DNA from: Heterocephalus glaber
Taxonomy: Eukaryota; Chordata; Mammalia; Rodentia; Bathyergidae
Assembly (NCBI RefSeq): GCF_000247695.1
Contig: NW_004624782.1
Span: 12,366,094-12,430,093, forward strand
Direction of reading: 5' to 3'
DNA: 64,000 nucleotides
Part shown: positions 34,840 to 47,460 of the stretch, one piece after another
How the letters are laid out: every line of letters begins with the position of its first letter
Position numbering within the stretch: the stretch's first letter is position 1
Position numbers and translations under genes: made by a program
Notes under the pieces: generated by a model
What the model was told of the DNA's origin: nothing
What the model saw: the letters and a program-made list of their open reading frames with translations, nothing else
Databases searched by the model: none

Positions 34840-37670
34840 CCAACAGCAAGCTCTGAGTCCCCACTGCTCCATGAAACCCAGATTCGGAAACACCCATTAC
34901 CCGAGCAGGGCATTCAGAGTTGGGAAAATTCCTCTCCTCTCCCTGTCTCTCCTACAAACATATCCCATCTCCCTGGGCAATCCCTTAGACTTCTGTAGGC
35001 AAATAAAGCATGCTTGGCAGCGTGGGTGTTGTTAAAGCAGCTCCCGGCACCGCACGTTCACGGCCCCCAAGGCAGCAGCGGGGGAGGGAGGCGGGAACTC
35101 AGGGAGGGCTGGACCACGCCAGGGGATGGGCACCCCAGGGCTGGCCCCCACCCAGCAGCCTTCTTCCCTTCAGAACTGTTAATGCTTCTCCTGCTTCCTC
35201 CGAAGCGGTGCTAGTGCTGGCAGCCACCCCTCCCCACGGATACCGCTGCCTCCCTTTTCTGCCCTCCGCCTGAGATGGCTCATATAGTTCTGTGGACCCT
35301 GGGCCAGGCCTCCCCCACCTCCCCTCCAGCAGCTCCTGCTCCCCTTGGGCTGAGATGCCAGCATCTCCAGAATTAACTAAGCTATGGAGAATCGAGCTGG
35401 GATCACAGATGTCCGGCTGGATCGAGTCTCTTCTGCCTTACTGAATGCTGGATGCATTTCCTTGTCTTCTCACTGTATTTCTGAGCATCTGTCTGGAACC
35501 ATCAGCCCACTCAAGCCAAAGAAGTGAATGACAATAATAAGAACAAGTATCATTGTTGTTTGCTAATAGCAGCAGCAATAGTCACAATGAAGGGTGACCT
35601 TCTGAGGTGCTCATTCTGTGCCAGTCTTGATGGGCGGTGACAGCATCCCATCCAATCTCCTGGGTCCCTTTGTGCACGTTTCTGTCTTTGGAGGATTGTT
35701 CTGGACAACCGGAGCCCATTCCACCCATCTTTGCTCAGAGAGTGACTGAGATCTTCTATGTCCCTCTCTGTGCTGACCAGCAGTTCTGTCCTCCAGCTCT
35801 GGCTGGGTCAGCTCTGAGATGTGACCCATGCTGGGAGAGGGGCTTCCCCGAGGAAGACGCAGCCATTGTCCTAACTAACTCCATGTTGTCCCTCACCTGT
35901 TCTCTCTCTTTCTCTCTGAGTCATTTCTCCCCGCCCCCCCCCCAGCTTATCTCAGGTTCCAGGAATGGGAACCTGGCAGGCTGACAACTTGTGAGGAGAA
36001 CCAAAATTGCCCCCTCAAGCAGGACGATGTCCCCGGTGCTACAGGGCCCTGCAGAACCAGACCTGAGATAATGGTCGCCTAGACCACAGTTTGACCAAGG
36101 CGGCTTAACTGTGCATGCTCCAGTTCTTCCCTTATTTAATCTTGTAGCTACTGTCAGTACCCGGAGGACAGGGATTAGGACTCCAGACCACCTCCTGCCA
36201 ACACTGCTGCTCTGCTCACTTGGGCTCCAGAGCTCCAGGCCCAGCTCTGAGCCGAGGGCCCCTGACTCCTGAGTGTGCGATGGGGCCCTGTTCACAGAGG
36301 AGGAAGGAGGTCTGGGGAGTGCACTGCTGGCCGGTGGGAGAGCCTGGCTTCAAAGCTGGCCTTTTCCTCGGTTTCCAGGAAGCATCTGGGTAGGGTGCAG
36401 ACTGCAGGAGGAGTGGCCACTTCCAAGTCCCACTCTGGCTGTCGGGCCAGGACACACAGGGGCGTGAGGTGCGGTGCCCTAGTCCGTTCCCCTATCCCGG
36501 CTATTCTCCACTTCCAAGCGAGTCCCTGGTTTTCTGGGTGGACCACCCCGAGTCCCCTAAGTCGAGTGCTGTGGCCCTTTGGTTACTGCAATCCTGAGCC
36601 CAGCCAGCCACAGGTGTGACGGGGAGGTGGCCAGACTTAGCAGACTGGACACGCAGAGGCTGACAGGCAGGTACCGACACAATGAGGGTCTCAGCAAGGG
36701 GACAGGAGCAACCTGCTGGAGGCTTCAGCCATCTCCATGCCAAATAAAGGTGACCCTGGCCTCGGCTACAGCCTGGGGAGGTAGAGGACAAGTGGGCGAA
36801 CCTGACGCCCCCAAGGGGCGCCCTCAGCAGGCTGGGGCCCACTCTGCACCAGCAGCGGCTCCCGGCCCTCCCAGGGGTTGCATCTGTGTCTCTGCCTGCG
36901 GATCCCCTGTCACCAGCACCCACCCCACCCTCAAGCAGGGAGCCAGCCTCACCCTGAGGCGGTGACCAAGTCCCCGAAGCAGGTGACCCCTTGAGCCTGG
37001 TCCACCAGGTCTTGTTTTCTCACAAATGGTTTAAAGTGGTGTTGAGTCCCAGAATCAAATTGAACAAAGAGGAGAGAAGGAGCCATTCACGGTCCCATCT
37101 CATTAGCTCCATCACAGGGTCTCTGGGCGGTGCTAATGGGTCCTTAGCACCTTCCTAACACTCATCAGTTTGTAAAGCCGGAGGGTGGGCCTCAGGGCTG
37201 GAATCTTCTGCAGTTCCCAGCCAGCCTCTGTACCACTATGACAGGCACTTCCTTTGCTGGTGATTCACCAGGCCTGTTCCCTCCCTCTGTCTCCAAGGTG
37301 GCTGCTCTGGGCCCAGGGCACTGCCCTGCCCGACCCCCTGGGTCAGCCCACAGGAGGAGCGAGAAAGCCTGCACCACACTCTCCCCTGCTCCTCCTGGGC
37401 ACAGCCGCCTCTGGTCTGGCTTTGTCCTCTTGCTCAGACCGCGCCCCTGTGGCTGCCCTCACAGTCCCAGCTCCCTGGCTGCAGAAGCCCATCCCTGCCT
37501 CTCCTCCTCCAGCTGGGAAAGGACCAGCTCCCCACTGCTGCCAGCCTGTTAGCCACCTGCCAGGCAGCTCTTTCCTCACAGGGCCTTCTCTGGGCTTCCG
37601 GAGAATTCCTGCAGAGGCCCTCACTGACCTAACTTTTATGGTAATGAATACTGGTGTCCACTGGAGTAAG
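34840..37670. other. Mostly unique sequence with a C10 run
   Basis: A homopolymer of ten cytosines lies at 35934-35943. An L2/MIR-like tail is possible near 35505-35625. Otherwise GC-rich sequence without recognised exons or repeats. Confidence 0.4.
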
Positions 37671-37676
37671 CTCTAA

Positions 37677-37850
37677 GCCAGCGATCTCCATGCTGCCCTG
37701 GCCAACGACATCAGTGTCCTCTGATGCAGATCAGGGCCACGTGGAACAGATTTGCAGACCCCACATGACACCTGCTGAATCAGAAACTCGGGCCTGAAGG
37801 CCCATTCTGCGTGTTAATGGGCCCCACCGGTGACACTAACGCACACACAG
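37677..37850 (+). mobile_element. MER5-like hAT-Charlie fragment
   Basis: 'ccagcgatctccatgctgcc', 'cctgctgaatcagaaactcg' and 'ttaatgggccccaccggtga' correspond to the internal and right parts of the MER5/Charlie group of short non-autonomous hAT elements. Confidence 0.6.
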
Positions 37851-38439
37851 GTTTAGACCCATTTCACTGAAGCCCCCCTTAAATGTAATATAAAGACTGC
37901 ATCCATCTAAGGAAAGACTGGGCCAGTGCGAAGGTGGCAGGTGCTGGAGGGTGGCAAATCGAGAGCAGGTCATCCGGGGTAAACACCTGGGAAGCGGGGC
38001 AGTGCCTGCCTGGCCTGCAGTGGCTGCTCCTTCCTGCTACTGCCATGGGACTCAGGTTCGAGGACAGGGAAAGTGGGAGTGATGAGAGGCCGGCAGCCTG
38101 CACCTTCGAGATGTAGGAGAGGCTCCATAATCACTGAGATGATTGTCCCCAGTCTCTGAGACGTGCCACTAATGGTTCGCTCTGCGACACGGAATGGATG
38201 ACCTTCAGGGGCAGAAGAAATGAAATGATTTCTCATCAGGCCTGGGGCCCGTGAGGTGACAGCTAATCCTGTTAGCTGCACTTTTTGCCTTTTTAAAAAA
38301 CAGCTTCTTGAGGCCCACTCTGACCCTCCACTGATGGAGCTGATGGGTTTGCAAGAGTGATTTCTCCTCCGTCCTGTCCAGCCCTGTGGAGAGATGCCAG
38401 GGCCAGCTCCGAGGCTGAGGAGAAGACCCTGGCGGGAGC

Positions 38440-38600
38440 CAAGTCTCGGCCATGTGACCTCCAGTGGGGCCTCACCTCTCTGTCCTCAGGGTCCTCATTT
38501 GAAAAATGGGCATCCCAGACAGGCCATGAGCACGAAATGAGACAGTACCTGGAAATCACACAAGCCTGACACTGGAAAGTGTTCCGAAAAGTACAGTACG
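38440..38600 (+). repeat. MIR SINE, sense
   Basis: 'ctcggccatgtgacctccag', 'cctcatttgaaaaatgggca' and 'gacactggaaagtgttc' follow the MIR order. Confidence 0.6.
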
Positions 38601-38609
38601 AGGATTACT

Positions 38610-41600
38610 TGTGAATAAGTATAATTATTAGCAATTACAGGCAGGTGTTGTTAAAGCTGGGGATGCATTCCAAGAGCTGCGCTGCTGGGCGATCCTGTTG
38701 TAGGGACATTACCGTGTGCACTTACACACGCCAGGATGCTGTGGGTCAGTCGTACCACACAGCCTCTTGATGCAACCAAGAGACACCAGAAACACGGGTA
38801 GAGGCTGCTGCCACTGCCACAGGCATGTGGCTTTGCAGTAAGCTCTTTTTTCACAAGATGAGAGAGCATAATCTAATAATGCAAAGTATAGTGTAGAGGA
38901 TACGTCAGCCAGTAGCACAGTTGTTTCCTGTCAAGTGTGTACTCTGCACAGCTGTATTCAAGCAGGCCCGTGGCATCAGCACCATGACCAGCAGGTGACA
39001 TGCTGTGACGTAGGCCAGCTACGATGTCGCTAGCAGACAGGAGTTTTTCAGCTCCACTAGAACCTTCTGGGACCACTGTTGTACAGCCTGAAGGGGCCCG
39101 GCTGGGTCTGTGCGGACCCCTCAGTGTGTGCCCTGTTTTAGGGGCAGCCCCAGACCAGGCGCACGGCTGTCACGGAGTGGGGGACACAGCCCCAGTACTG
39201 CTTCGTGATGACTGTAACCCCTTCGCGAGGTGGGAGGCAGAGCAGAGTGGGCATCGTGGGAATCGGCCGGCCCATCTGGGCTGCACTAGAAGAGAGACTG
39301 AGAGGGCAACGTGCCCCAGTCAGACCTCAGTCTTCTCACCACGAGTCCACTTCACAGAAGGCCGTGGGGACTGGGAGAGCCCACTGTGAGTCAGGTGCCC
39401 CGGCCCGAGGGTCTCCCAGAGCCCTGCTCACGGCGCTGGCTGTTCCTGATACGGCGGAGCTGGGAGGACAGAGAGGCCTGGGACAAATGCTCCTCAGCCG
39501 TTAGACAGGCAAAGCCACTCTGAAGATCGGACTGGAGTTGTTGCTGAGTCACATGAAATCCCAAGATATAATGCCATTTCAAGAGAAAGCACTTTTTTCT
39601 CTCAAGAAAATCCATCAGTTTAATACACGAGATCAATAAGTCACGGCACAGTGGCCTGGGGCGGTGAGATCAGTGATCCGCCCCTCACACCGAGCATGCG
39701 AGCATGCGGCATCTTGCAAAAGCTTCCAGACCTCCAGGCTGGAACCAGCTCCGTGACAGCCGCTGTTTCCGAAATGTCAACACTGGGAGCTTAGAGCCGG
39801 GGACCTTGGCCGGGGCTCCAGGAACCATGGGGAGCAGCTCCGGAGCCAGTCACAGAGCGACTGGGGCAGGGCGGGGTGGGAAGCACCTTCCACCCATGGG
39901 GCCGTTTTTGTCAGGAAACTGGGGACCAATTGGCTGCACCAGAGGCAAAGGGACCCAGGTTTGGGGGAAGGGATGAGGCAGTGGGACCCAGCCCTCCGCA
40001 CGTCCGAACCCTAGCTCCAAGCCTGGTGCTGCAGACCTCTGGGAGATCCCTCTGCCACCGCCGGCCTCGGTGCCCTGCACCCCACCCCCTAACTCACACA
40101 AGTGGTTCTCAAACAACCACCAACAGGCTGAATCCAGCATGCAGAAGTGTCTCGTTTGGCCCACACAGTATTTTTTTAACTATCTGAATTCATTATCAGC
40201 ATTTAAAAATAGGAAACTTTACGTAAAAATCCAGATCTCTGAATTCTGTTTGCAAGCCGTGTGGCTGCAGTGGTCTTGGACGTTTGTCCTCACGTAGGGA
40301 CAGCTGGGAGGCTGAGCCAGGGCCGTCCCTCAGCCAGGGCACACCCTGGGGCCAGCAGAGGTGCTCACAGTCCTGCCTGGCTTTCCTGAGCCTTTGAGTT
40401 CACAGCCTCACATACGACAATGTCTGAAGTCACCTGTGTCCCAGTACGACATTTTAAGAGCCTGGATGGTCCCCCGATATCTACATGAGAACAGCCAGCT
40501 CTCAGCACCCCAGCTTTCTCTAGGCTGGTGATTCTAGCAAACACCACGGCCTCCCCCGAATGGACGAGGGTGTTGATTCTCAGAGTCAGATGCAAAGGAG
40601 GGGCACTCAGCTCATACAGCCAGCGCGGCTTATCCGGGCCGACAGCGTGGGTCCGAGAGCTCTTCCGGGATGTTGTCTTGCACAGTGCACCCCATGGCCT
40701 TTCCACCGAGGCCCGAGAGGGTGAGCGACCCCAGGTTACAACGCTCTGAATCCTGCTCTAACGAGGCAGGAGACATTTTAGGCTTTGACTCAAGGTCACA
40801 GTGGAGACCATCAGTGTTACTCTGTAGGATGCACGAAAGTGCTGGGTAACAGCTCTTGGGGACACAATGCCACCTCAGTGCCAAACATGCTCTTCAGAAA
40901 CACAGAGCCTGGGCAGACCTTCTGCATAGCCATCTTTTTGAGAGGACCCTTTTGTGCAGCCTGTGACTCAAAGCAAGAGCCGAACACCAGCCCCTCAGCC
41001 TCGCCAGGGGCTGCCGGAGGTTTGGCTCTCCTGGCTCCAAGTCTGCAGGTCACCAGGTCCCTCGTGATTCAGATGCACATCCAAATGTCTTCGTGTGGCA
41101 CTGAGGGCCTTGCCAAGTGGATCCCAGGCAGCCCTGCTCCCCTCCAGCCTACACCAGCCAGGAGGAAGCAGCTGTGCGTGGGACACTCTCGTACCTCCAC
41201 ACTCCTGCCCCTTGGGGCTCCCTCACAGACGTGCACATCCTCATCCGCAGGCTTCGAACGTGCCACCTTGCTTAGCAGAGGGGACTTAGCCGATATGATT
41301 AAGATCTTGAGATGGCGACACCATCCTGGATTATGCAGGATGAGGACAGGAAGGTCAGTGTCGGAAGTGGAAAAGTGACACAGAAGCAGAGGTCAGAGTG
41401 ATGGGGCCAGGAGCCAAGGCACACAATGGCCTCCAGAACTGGGAAAGGCAAGAGAGCAAGTCCCCCGGAGCACCTGGAAAAGCACACAGACCTGGTGACA
41501 CTTTGGGCCCCAAGGGACTCGCTTCAGATCCTGCCCCCAGAAGTAAGAATCCATGCTGTGTTAAGCCGTCAGGTTCATGGTCATTTGTCACAGGCACAAC

Positions 41601-41730
41601 AGAGGACAAGGGCCCTTCCCTTCCTTGTTCAAGGTCACCATCTCCAGGAAGCCTCTCCTGACCTCCCCAGGCCCTCGCAGCCCCAGACAGACCCCATACA
41701 AAGGAAGCTGGTCTACCCTGCCGTGGTACC
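38610..41730. other. Unique intronic sequence, nothing recognised
   Basis: Mixed composition. Chance frames up to about 200 codons (41355-42008 minus, 40785-41378 plus) overlap each other on opposite strands and have no family match. Confidence 0.45.
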
Positions 41731-41734
41731 TCGC

Positions 41735-41900
41735 TGTGCTGGGCAGAACCTAGACTGGGGCTCCACAGGTCTGCATTTGACCTTAACCCTTGCCTGAGCT
41801 CTCGGGGCCTCTGTCTCAGGCTATAAGTGGAGTCCACACTACTGACCTCACAGGGCTCCAGCAGGTTAAACAAGACAGTGGCTGCAGCCTGCCAGGCCTG
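41735..41900 (+). repeat. MIR SINE, sense
   Basis: 'ggtctgcatttgaccttaac', 'gggcctctgtctcaggctat' and 'actgacctcacagggctcca' parallel the MIR core and 3' part. Confidence 0.6.
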
Positions 41901-41909
41901 TCCTTGGTG

Positions 41910-43350
41910 CACTGTAGGGCCTTCCTTGGCAGACTCTGGCATATCCAGCTGATGAGCAGCCCTGAGAAGTGAGTCTTTCCCCCTCTTGGGAGACTCACGA
42001 TTGAACAAACTAGTTTGTCATTGGAACGACTTTTGACAATGCCTTATTGCCCCCCTAGTTCCACAAGGCTCTGGTCTCTGTCAGTTCAGAAACAGCTCTG
42101 ACAGACATGCCCTTTAGAAATGGCTCTGCTGGAATCTGGGGACAGTCGCTGAGCATGTGAGATGTGTCACAGTGACCTTGGCCTTCAGCATCAGGCAACA
42201 GTGATTTTTTTTCCCTTCAGGAACCAGAAACCAACTTCAAAATGAGCTGTGGTGCACAGGGACTGGGCTAGAGGCAAGCAGAGGGAGAGGAGCCCGAGAA
42301 CATGGAAGTCTGAAGTGGGGTTCACAGGCGACCTGGGGCGGGTCCTCCCCGGGCCCAGGGCCTGCCTGTCCATCTCCACCCCAGGGTTGCTGCACTGGCA
42401 AAGGGACGGAGACAGGGCTGTGCAGAAGCTGTCAACCAGCCACTCCCTCCCGGCGGGCAATGCGCTCTGGCTTGCCACAGTCCCTACCCCCCACATCATC
42501 CCTGCCCCAAAGCCCGAGGGCCACACCCCAGAGACACCCGGATTACAGGTGAGGTCCTGTTACGACTGTCTAATGTCCCCCCCAGGCCGCACGCAGCCGT
42601 AGGTGGGGCTTTTCAGAGGTGGCTGTGCCTGGGGTGTGTGCTGCTGGGGTTGAGGGTGCCCCCCTGGGTGTGGGTGGCACTACCCAAAGGGCGGGTACCT
42701 GGAAGGGATAAGCGGGTAGGTAGCAGAGACCGGCCCTTCATCAGGAGAGCGGCAGGCAGCGCTGGGAGGGGAGAGCGAGCCAGGTGTGCAGGCTGAGGAC
42801 AGATGGCTGGGCCAGGGAGGAGGCCCAGGGCCCTGGGGAAGGCCTGCACCCTCTGTGCCCCCTCACGACCCTCCTGTCACCCCCGACTGCACCTCGAAAA
42901 CAAGTCCATGCGCATGATGTGGGGGTCCCTGCGCAGGGCGGGAGAGGAGGAAACAGTTTCTGGTTCCCCCCGCCAAGCCCTGTTCCAGACCTGTGTGGCC
43001 ATGGGTGTCGTCTCAGGGAGCCTCCGCTTCCGCTTCCTGGCCCATCTCAGCGGGGGGTGAGGACCGAGGGGGCTGCAGAGAGGCGCACCATGGGGGACAC
43101 GGGGTGGACAGGACTGGAAAGCGACCCCTGGAGCCCCCGGGGGAAGTGAGCTGTGAGACACACACAGGCTCCATGCTGCCCCGGGGATGAACAGAAACTC
43201 GCCCTCCCTGGCTAGAGGAGAGGAACCAGGCACAGAGGAGTCAGCTAGTGAGAGGTGGGCGAGTGCAGAGCACAGCTAGTGAGGGCCGGAGCCGGGATTG
43301 AGAGACCCCAGAGGGCAGGCGGATTCCTGGCAACAAGCATTTGAGCAGGG
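41910..43350. other. GC-rich unique sequence, nothing recognised
   Basis: No repeat or exon with splice sites was recognised. Confidence 0.45.
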
Positions 43351-43354
43351 GCTA

Positions 43355-43450
43355 GAGAGTCCGTCTTACAGGGGAGGACTGTGGCAGAGGGGGACAGTGA
43401 CTTGCCTGAGGTCACACAGCATTGGCAGGGGCGGGCGGGCGTGGTACCCG
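43355..43450 (-). repeat. MIR SINE fragment, antisense
   Basis: 'gacagtgacttgcctgaggt' followed by 'cacacagcattggcaggggc' is the complement of the MIR core. Confidence 0.7.
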
Positions 43451-43534
43451 GGCCTGTCTGAGCCTCCCCGCCAGCTCTGCAGGGCAGCTCTCTGCTCCCT
43501 GTCCCGGCTCTAGGCCCCTCTGACACCCAGTGAA

Positions 43535-43850
43535 GCCTCTAGTCCTTTCTGAAATAATGCTTTTAAATGCACACAGCAAACATACAGAAACTGGCAAAGG
43601 AAACAGATTAAAGTGAAATGGAGTTATGGGAACATGGTTTAAATGAGATGTGCAATATTAATATTCATTGTTAATGCATGAAATAACAAGATCTAATGTG
43701 GGTAATAACTGTTGTCACTTCAAAGTAGTAAGGAAGGAAGCGATATCTCAAGATGTCTGCAAACCCTCTAGGTGACAGGAAAGCCTGTGATTCTGTTGGT
43801 GACAAAGGCCCAGGTGCAGGAAGTCTCAGTGAGATTTGTCGCCTCCATGC
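43535..43850 (+). mobile_element. Ancient DNA-transposon fossil (probably hAT)
   Basis: 'gaaataatgcttttaaatgc', 'ttaatgcatgaaataacaag', 'ttgtcacttcaaagtagtaa' and 'gattctgttggtgacaaagg' recall a mammal-wide hAT-type repeat. The family name was not determined. Confidence 0.5.
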
Positions 43851-44104
43851 CTCACAGAGGGAAATGTGAAACGCAAACTGCTAACAAGAGGCTGGTCAGG
43901 CTCAAGATGGAGTCTTCTGCCACCCAAGTCCTAGGGTTCCTGGAATTCGGCTCCCTGCCCAGACTCCGGGGCAGAGCCCCCCGCAGGAAATCTGATGCTG
44001 CAGGTATGAAAAGGGTCTGGGTTGTACACTGTGAGCGAGTGCCCTGGGAGGGTCTGAGGCACAGCCCTTATCATGAGAAAGAAGCATCCTTTAAAAATAT
44101 AAAT

Positions 44105-44305
44105 GTGAGCTGGGCATGCTGGTGCATGCTTATAATCCCAGTACTCTGGGAGGCTGAGGCAGAAGGATCGCAAATCTGAGCCCAGCCCAGGCAATTTAGC
44201 AATTTATCAAGACCCTGTCTCAAAACAAAGAAATTACAAAGGGTTGTGGATATAGCTCAATGAGAAGGGTCTGGGTTCAACTCCCAGTACAGCAAAAATA
44301 AATTG
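44105..44305 (+). repeat. B1-dID composite SINE, sense
   Basis: The B1 unit ('gagctgggcatgctggtgca', 'ggaggctgaggcagaaggat') is followed by an ID-like unit ('gatatagctcaatgagaagg', 'ggttcaactcccagtacagc'). Confidence 0.9.
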
Positions 44306-44309
44306 AATA

Positions 44310-45580
44310 TATCCAATCCCGACTGCTGCGACATTCGGGTGTGTTTCACCACACTCAGAACAAACCCAACTTGGCTTTCAGGGCTCTAGCAGCTGCCAGG
44401 CCGATGCCTGCTGTTGCCGTCCCCGCTCACCTCCTCTCGGCCACCCAGGCAGCTCCCTGCCACCACAGCCACCTTGGGCCTCTGCACTGGCTGTGCCCTC
44501 TGCCCAGAAGGCGCTGGCCCCGGGGCCGCTGCTCACTTCCGACAGCAGACTTCAGCGTCGCCCCGTCACACAGGCACTTTCCTCCTTCCCCACTGCTCCC
44601 CTGTCCTCGCTGCGCTGCGTGAAACTGCATGGCGTTTCACGTCTGGCCCGCCCGCTCTGTAAGGACAGTCCCCACAGCCAGACGTCCCCTCTGTCTTGCC
44701 CAGCACCGTCCTCAGAGACACTGTCTGGCCCGCTGTAGGAGACATGGGGTAGACACAGCTGTCCCTGGGGTGGGTCCCGGGCCCCCCTTGGTACCAAACC
44801 CCACAGATGCTCAGGCCTTTTATAGATGATGTAGGGTGTGCACAGATCCTATGCTCGTTTCCGAATGCTCTAAATCGTCTTCAGGTGGCTTGAAGACCGA
44901 AGCCAGGGCAAATGCTTGTGTCCTGTACTATGTAGGGGAGACGGACCAGGAAGTCTGTACATGTTCAGTACAGACGCAGTATAGTATTTCCACCTCCAGG
45001 GCTGTCAGGAGGGGTCAGCAATGTCCAGGGGTCGGGGCCCAGGGCCTGGGGCGCTCTGGTGAGCGTAACCCTTCCTTTCCTCTTTGCTGCTGGGTGGGCT
45101 GACCTGCCAGGCACCAGGGAGCAGGCTGTGGGGCTGAGAAGGGAGTGGCACGGCCAGGTAGGAGTCTCGAGGGTCCCTGGAGGTGGCATTGCCTCTCACA
45201 AGTCTTGGGAGATGAGAGGGGTCCAGGAAAGGGATCGGGGGCCCTGGCTGGACCCAGAGGCCAAACTGAGAGCTGGGACCAGGGACAGGAGGCCATTTGG
45301 TCCCAAGGGGACTGACAGGGTCTCATCCAAGAGCTTGCCACACAGAGACAGGGAGGAGAAGCAGGAGTCACCCTGCCTATGGGGGCCACCATGGGGACCA
45401 TGAAGCCACAGGGTCTCTTGCAGGAGGAAACCAAGGCTAAGGCATCTCCAGGCAAGACGAGTCACACTCCACTGCTGTGTGTCCCCTGAGGACAGTGCCT
45501 GGGGAACAAGACTGAACCAGGCCACACAGCTGTGGCAGAGCTTGGGCTCCAGACTCGGCTACCTGATGCTTACCAGCGCA
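44310..45580. other. GC-rich unique sequence, nothing recognised
   Basis: No repeat or exon was recognised. Confidence 0.45.
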
Positions 45581-45583
45581 CTT

Positions 45584-45868
45584 TGTTTTGGTTTTGGCAT
45601 ACTAGGGACCGAATCCAGGGCCTTTGCACTGAGCTGTATCCTCAGCACTGGGGGGTCGGGGGCACAACAGGATTTTGCTAAATCCCTAAATTGCCCAGAG
45701 TAGGCTTGCATTTGCAACCCTCCTGTCCCAGCTTCTTTCTTGGTACTGGGAATCGAACTCAGGACCTTGAGCTTGCCAGGTGGATGCAGCACCACTGAAC
45801 TACATCTCCAGCCGCTGCCTCAGCTTCTAAGAGTGCTGCATGACAGGTGTGCACCACCACACATGGCT
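45584..45868 (-). repeat. B1-dID composite SINE, antisense, split by an ID
   Basis: The ID unit complement ('gggaccgaatccagggcctt', 'gcactgagctgtatcctcag') comes first and then the B1 unit complement, which breaks at 45736 and resumes at 45815 ('ctgcctcagcttctaagagt', 'gacaggtgtgcaccaccac'). Confidence 0.88.
45737..45814 (-). repeat. ID SINE nested inside a B1-dID, with TSD
   Basis: ggtactgggaatcg to the A-box complement 'ccactgaactacatctcc'. The host B1 sequence is duplicated at 45723-45736 (ctgtcccagcttct) and 45815-45828 (ctgcctcagcttct), 12 of 14 identical, proving a later insertion. Confidence 0.9.
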
Positions 45869-45869
45869 C

Positions 45870-46800
45870 AGCAGCTGTTTCTTTAACTCCTACTGGGCCC
45901 CAGCTAGAACACACAAAGGAGGAGAGGCTACTCGCATTGATTAGCAGGATGGAAGAAATGTCTGTGGGCAGAACTCTGGGAGGACACAGCGGATTCGACC
46001 CTCTGGCTGAGAGGACTCGTCCTGTGAGGGAGGGAAGGCCACGCAGGTCCTGCTGAGGCTCCCTGCGCTCAGGGCCTCCATTCTGTGATGGGGCAGCAGA
46101 CAGCCTTTCCTTGGCGCCCCTCCCCCACTGTGACCACAGAGATCGTGGCTTTATCAGTCTGGCAGAGGAGCCTAAAAATATCCAGACTCGCCAACTCCGG
46201 GGTTTATTCTCTCATCTGGGAGGCACCCACAAAGCTTTTGCCAATATAAATGGCATTTCCTTTGGTATTTTTAAAGATCAGAGAATCCGAGGGAATAAGC
46301 AAGCTGGACGGGGGCCTTTGAGATTGCAGCTTCCAAATGCTTCATGTTTCAAGTTTCAAAAAAAAATTATGTTTAAGGAGGCCCAAAAGGTTAGGCTTCC
46401 AGACAGTTCACAAAAGAAGGAACCACCTAGGCAAAATCATACAGAAAAATAGATTCCACCTTTCTAGCAATAAAATCTAGATTAAAACACCCATGAGGCA
46501 GCTTTTGAAGCTGGCATATTAAGCAAAGATTTTTCAAACAAGAGTGCCTGTAGAAGATGGTGAAGGGAAAGTGGATTTCCCTCAAAGAAGCATTTATTTC
46601 TCACTCAGAAGCCTTGAGAATTTCCTAGGCTTCTTTACAGACAAGAAGGGCTGTGCGATTCGTCCTGGTCACCGGGCACTGAGCAGACACACGTGTGGCT
46701 TTTAGGCTAGTGCAGGCAAAAGCAGGTGTGTGGCCTCTGGGCCTCCACAGCCTGCTGGGGCACCCCCGCGTGGGAAGGCACCCGGCAAAAGGGAACGCTG
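45870..46800. other. Unique sequence, AT-richer from 46140
   Basis: The stretch 46140-46560 is non-repetitive and includes a MEF2-like cctaaaaatatcc at about 46171. It may be a conserved non-coding segment. No exon was recognised. Confidence 0.35.
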
Positions 46801-46915
46801 AGGCTGGGCGCAGTGCTGCATGCCTGTACTTCCCAGCTTTTGGGAGGAGGCAGGAGGATCCCTAGTTCCAGAGCAGCCTGACTACCAAGTGAGACCCTGT
46901 TCCCAAATTAAAAAG
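46801..46915 (+). repeat. B1-type SINE, sense
   Basis: 'ggctgggcgcagtgctgcat', 'gtacttcccagcttttggga' and 'aggcaggaggatccctagtt' form a monomeric B1 ending in an A-rich tail. Confidence 0.9.
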
Positions 46916-47220
46916 TGCGCCCATCAACCTGGGTCCCGAAAGACCGAGTCTGCTTCCGTCTGGGGCCGTCTGCACCTCGCTGTTCCCTCTTAAATGTTCT
47001 CTGCTCTTCTCCTCACATGGCTGGTGCCCCTTCTCAGGTCTCCGCTCAAATCGAAGTTCCTCAGGGGAGATGCAGACGGCCTCAGCCTGCCCACCTTCCT
47101 ATCCCGGGCTCTCCTACTGTGGCGTCTCTTTCCTTGTCTTCCCAACCGCTTTCCTATTTTTGCAATCCTACTTTCGCCTCAGTTTTCCTCATCAGTAAAA
47201 CTCAACCGGTTATTCCCAAG

Positions 47221-47240
47221 CCCCCTCCCCTCCCCTCCCC
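47221..47240 (-). other. G-quadruplex motif on the GSG1L sense strand
   Basis: Plus-strand CCCCCTCCCCTCCCCTCCCC gives four G-runs of 4-5 with single-A loops on the minus strand. This is the most stable class of predicted intramolecular quadruplex. Confidence 0.85.
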
Positions 47241-47460
47241 AGGGCGGCTCCGAAGACCCGGGTGGGTGCTGCCACTGTCTCCACCACCGCCGCCAACCCT
47301 CCTGGGCCCCGGGCCAGCTTGGGGCTCACTCGCCCTTCCTTCCGAGGCTCGCGTTCTCCTAATCCTTCCAGCTCCGGGGGCGGGGCTGTGGTCCTCCTCT
47401 GTGATTGGCTCAGGGGTGGACACGTGACTCCACCTACGCCAATCAGAGCCAGTCCTTGGT
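47241..47460. promoter_or_regulatory. CpG-rich block with GC box, CCAAT boxes and E-box
   Basis: About 14 CpGs occur in the first 200 bp, followed by gggggcggggc (about 47375), gattggctc (inverted CCAAT, about 47403), cacgtg (about 47420) and gccaatcag (CCAAT, about 47438). The set resembles a TATA-less promoter. Caution: from about 47395 the sequence also resembles an old repeat whose own control region may supply these boxes. Confidence 0.35.
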
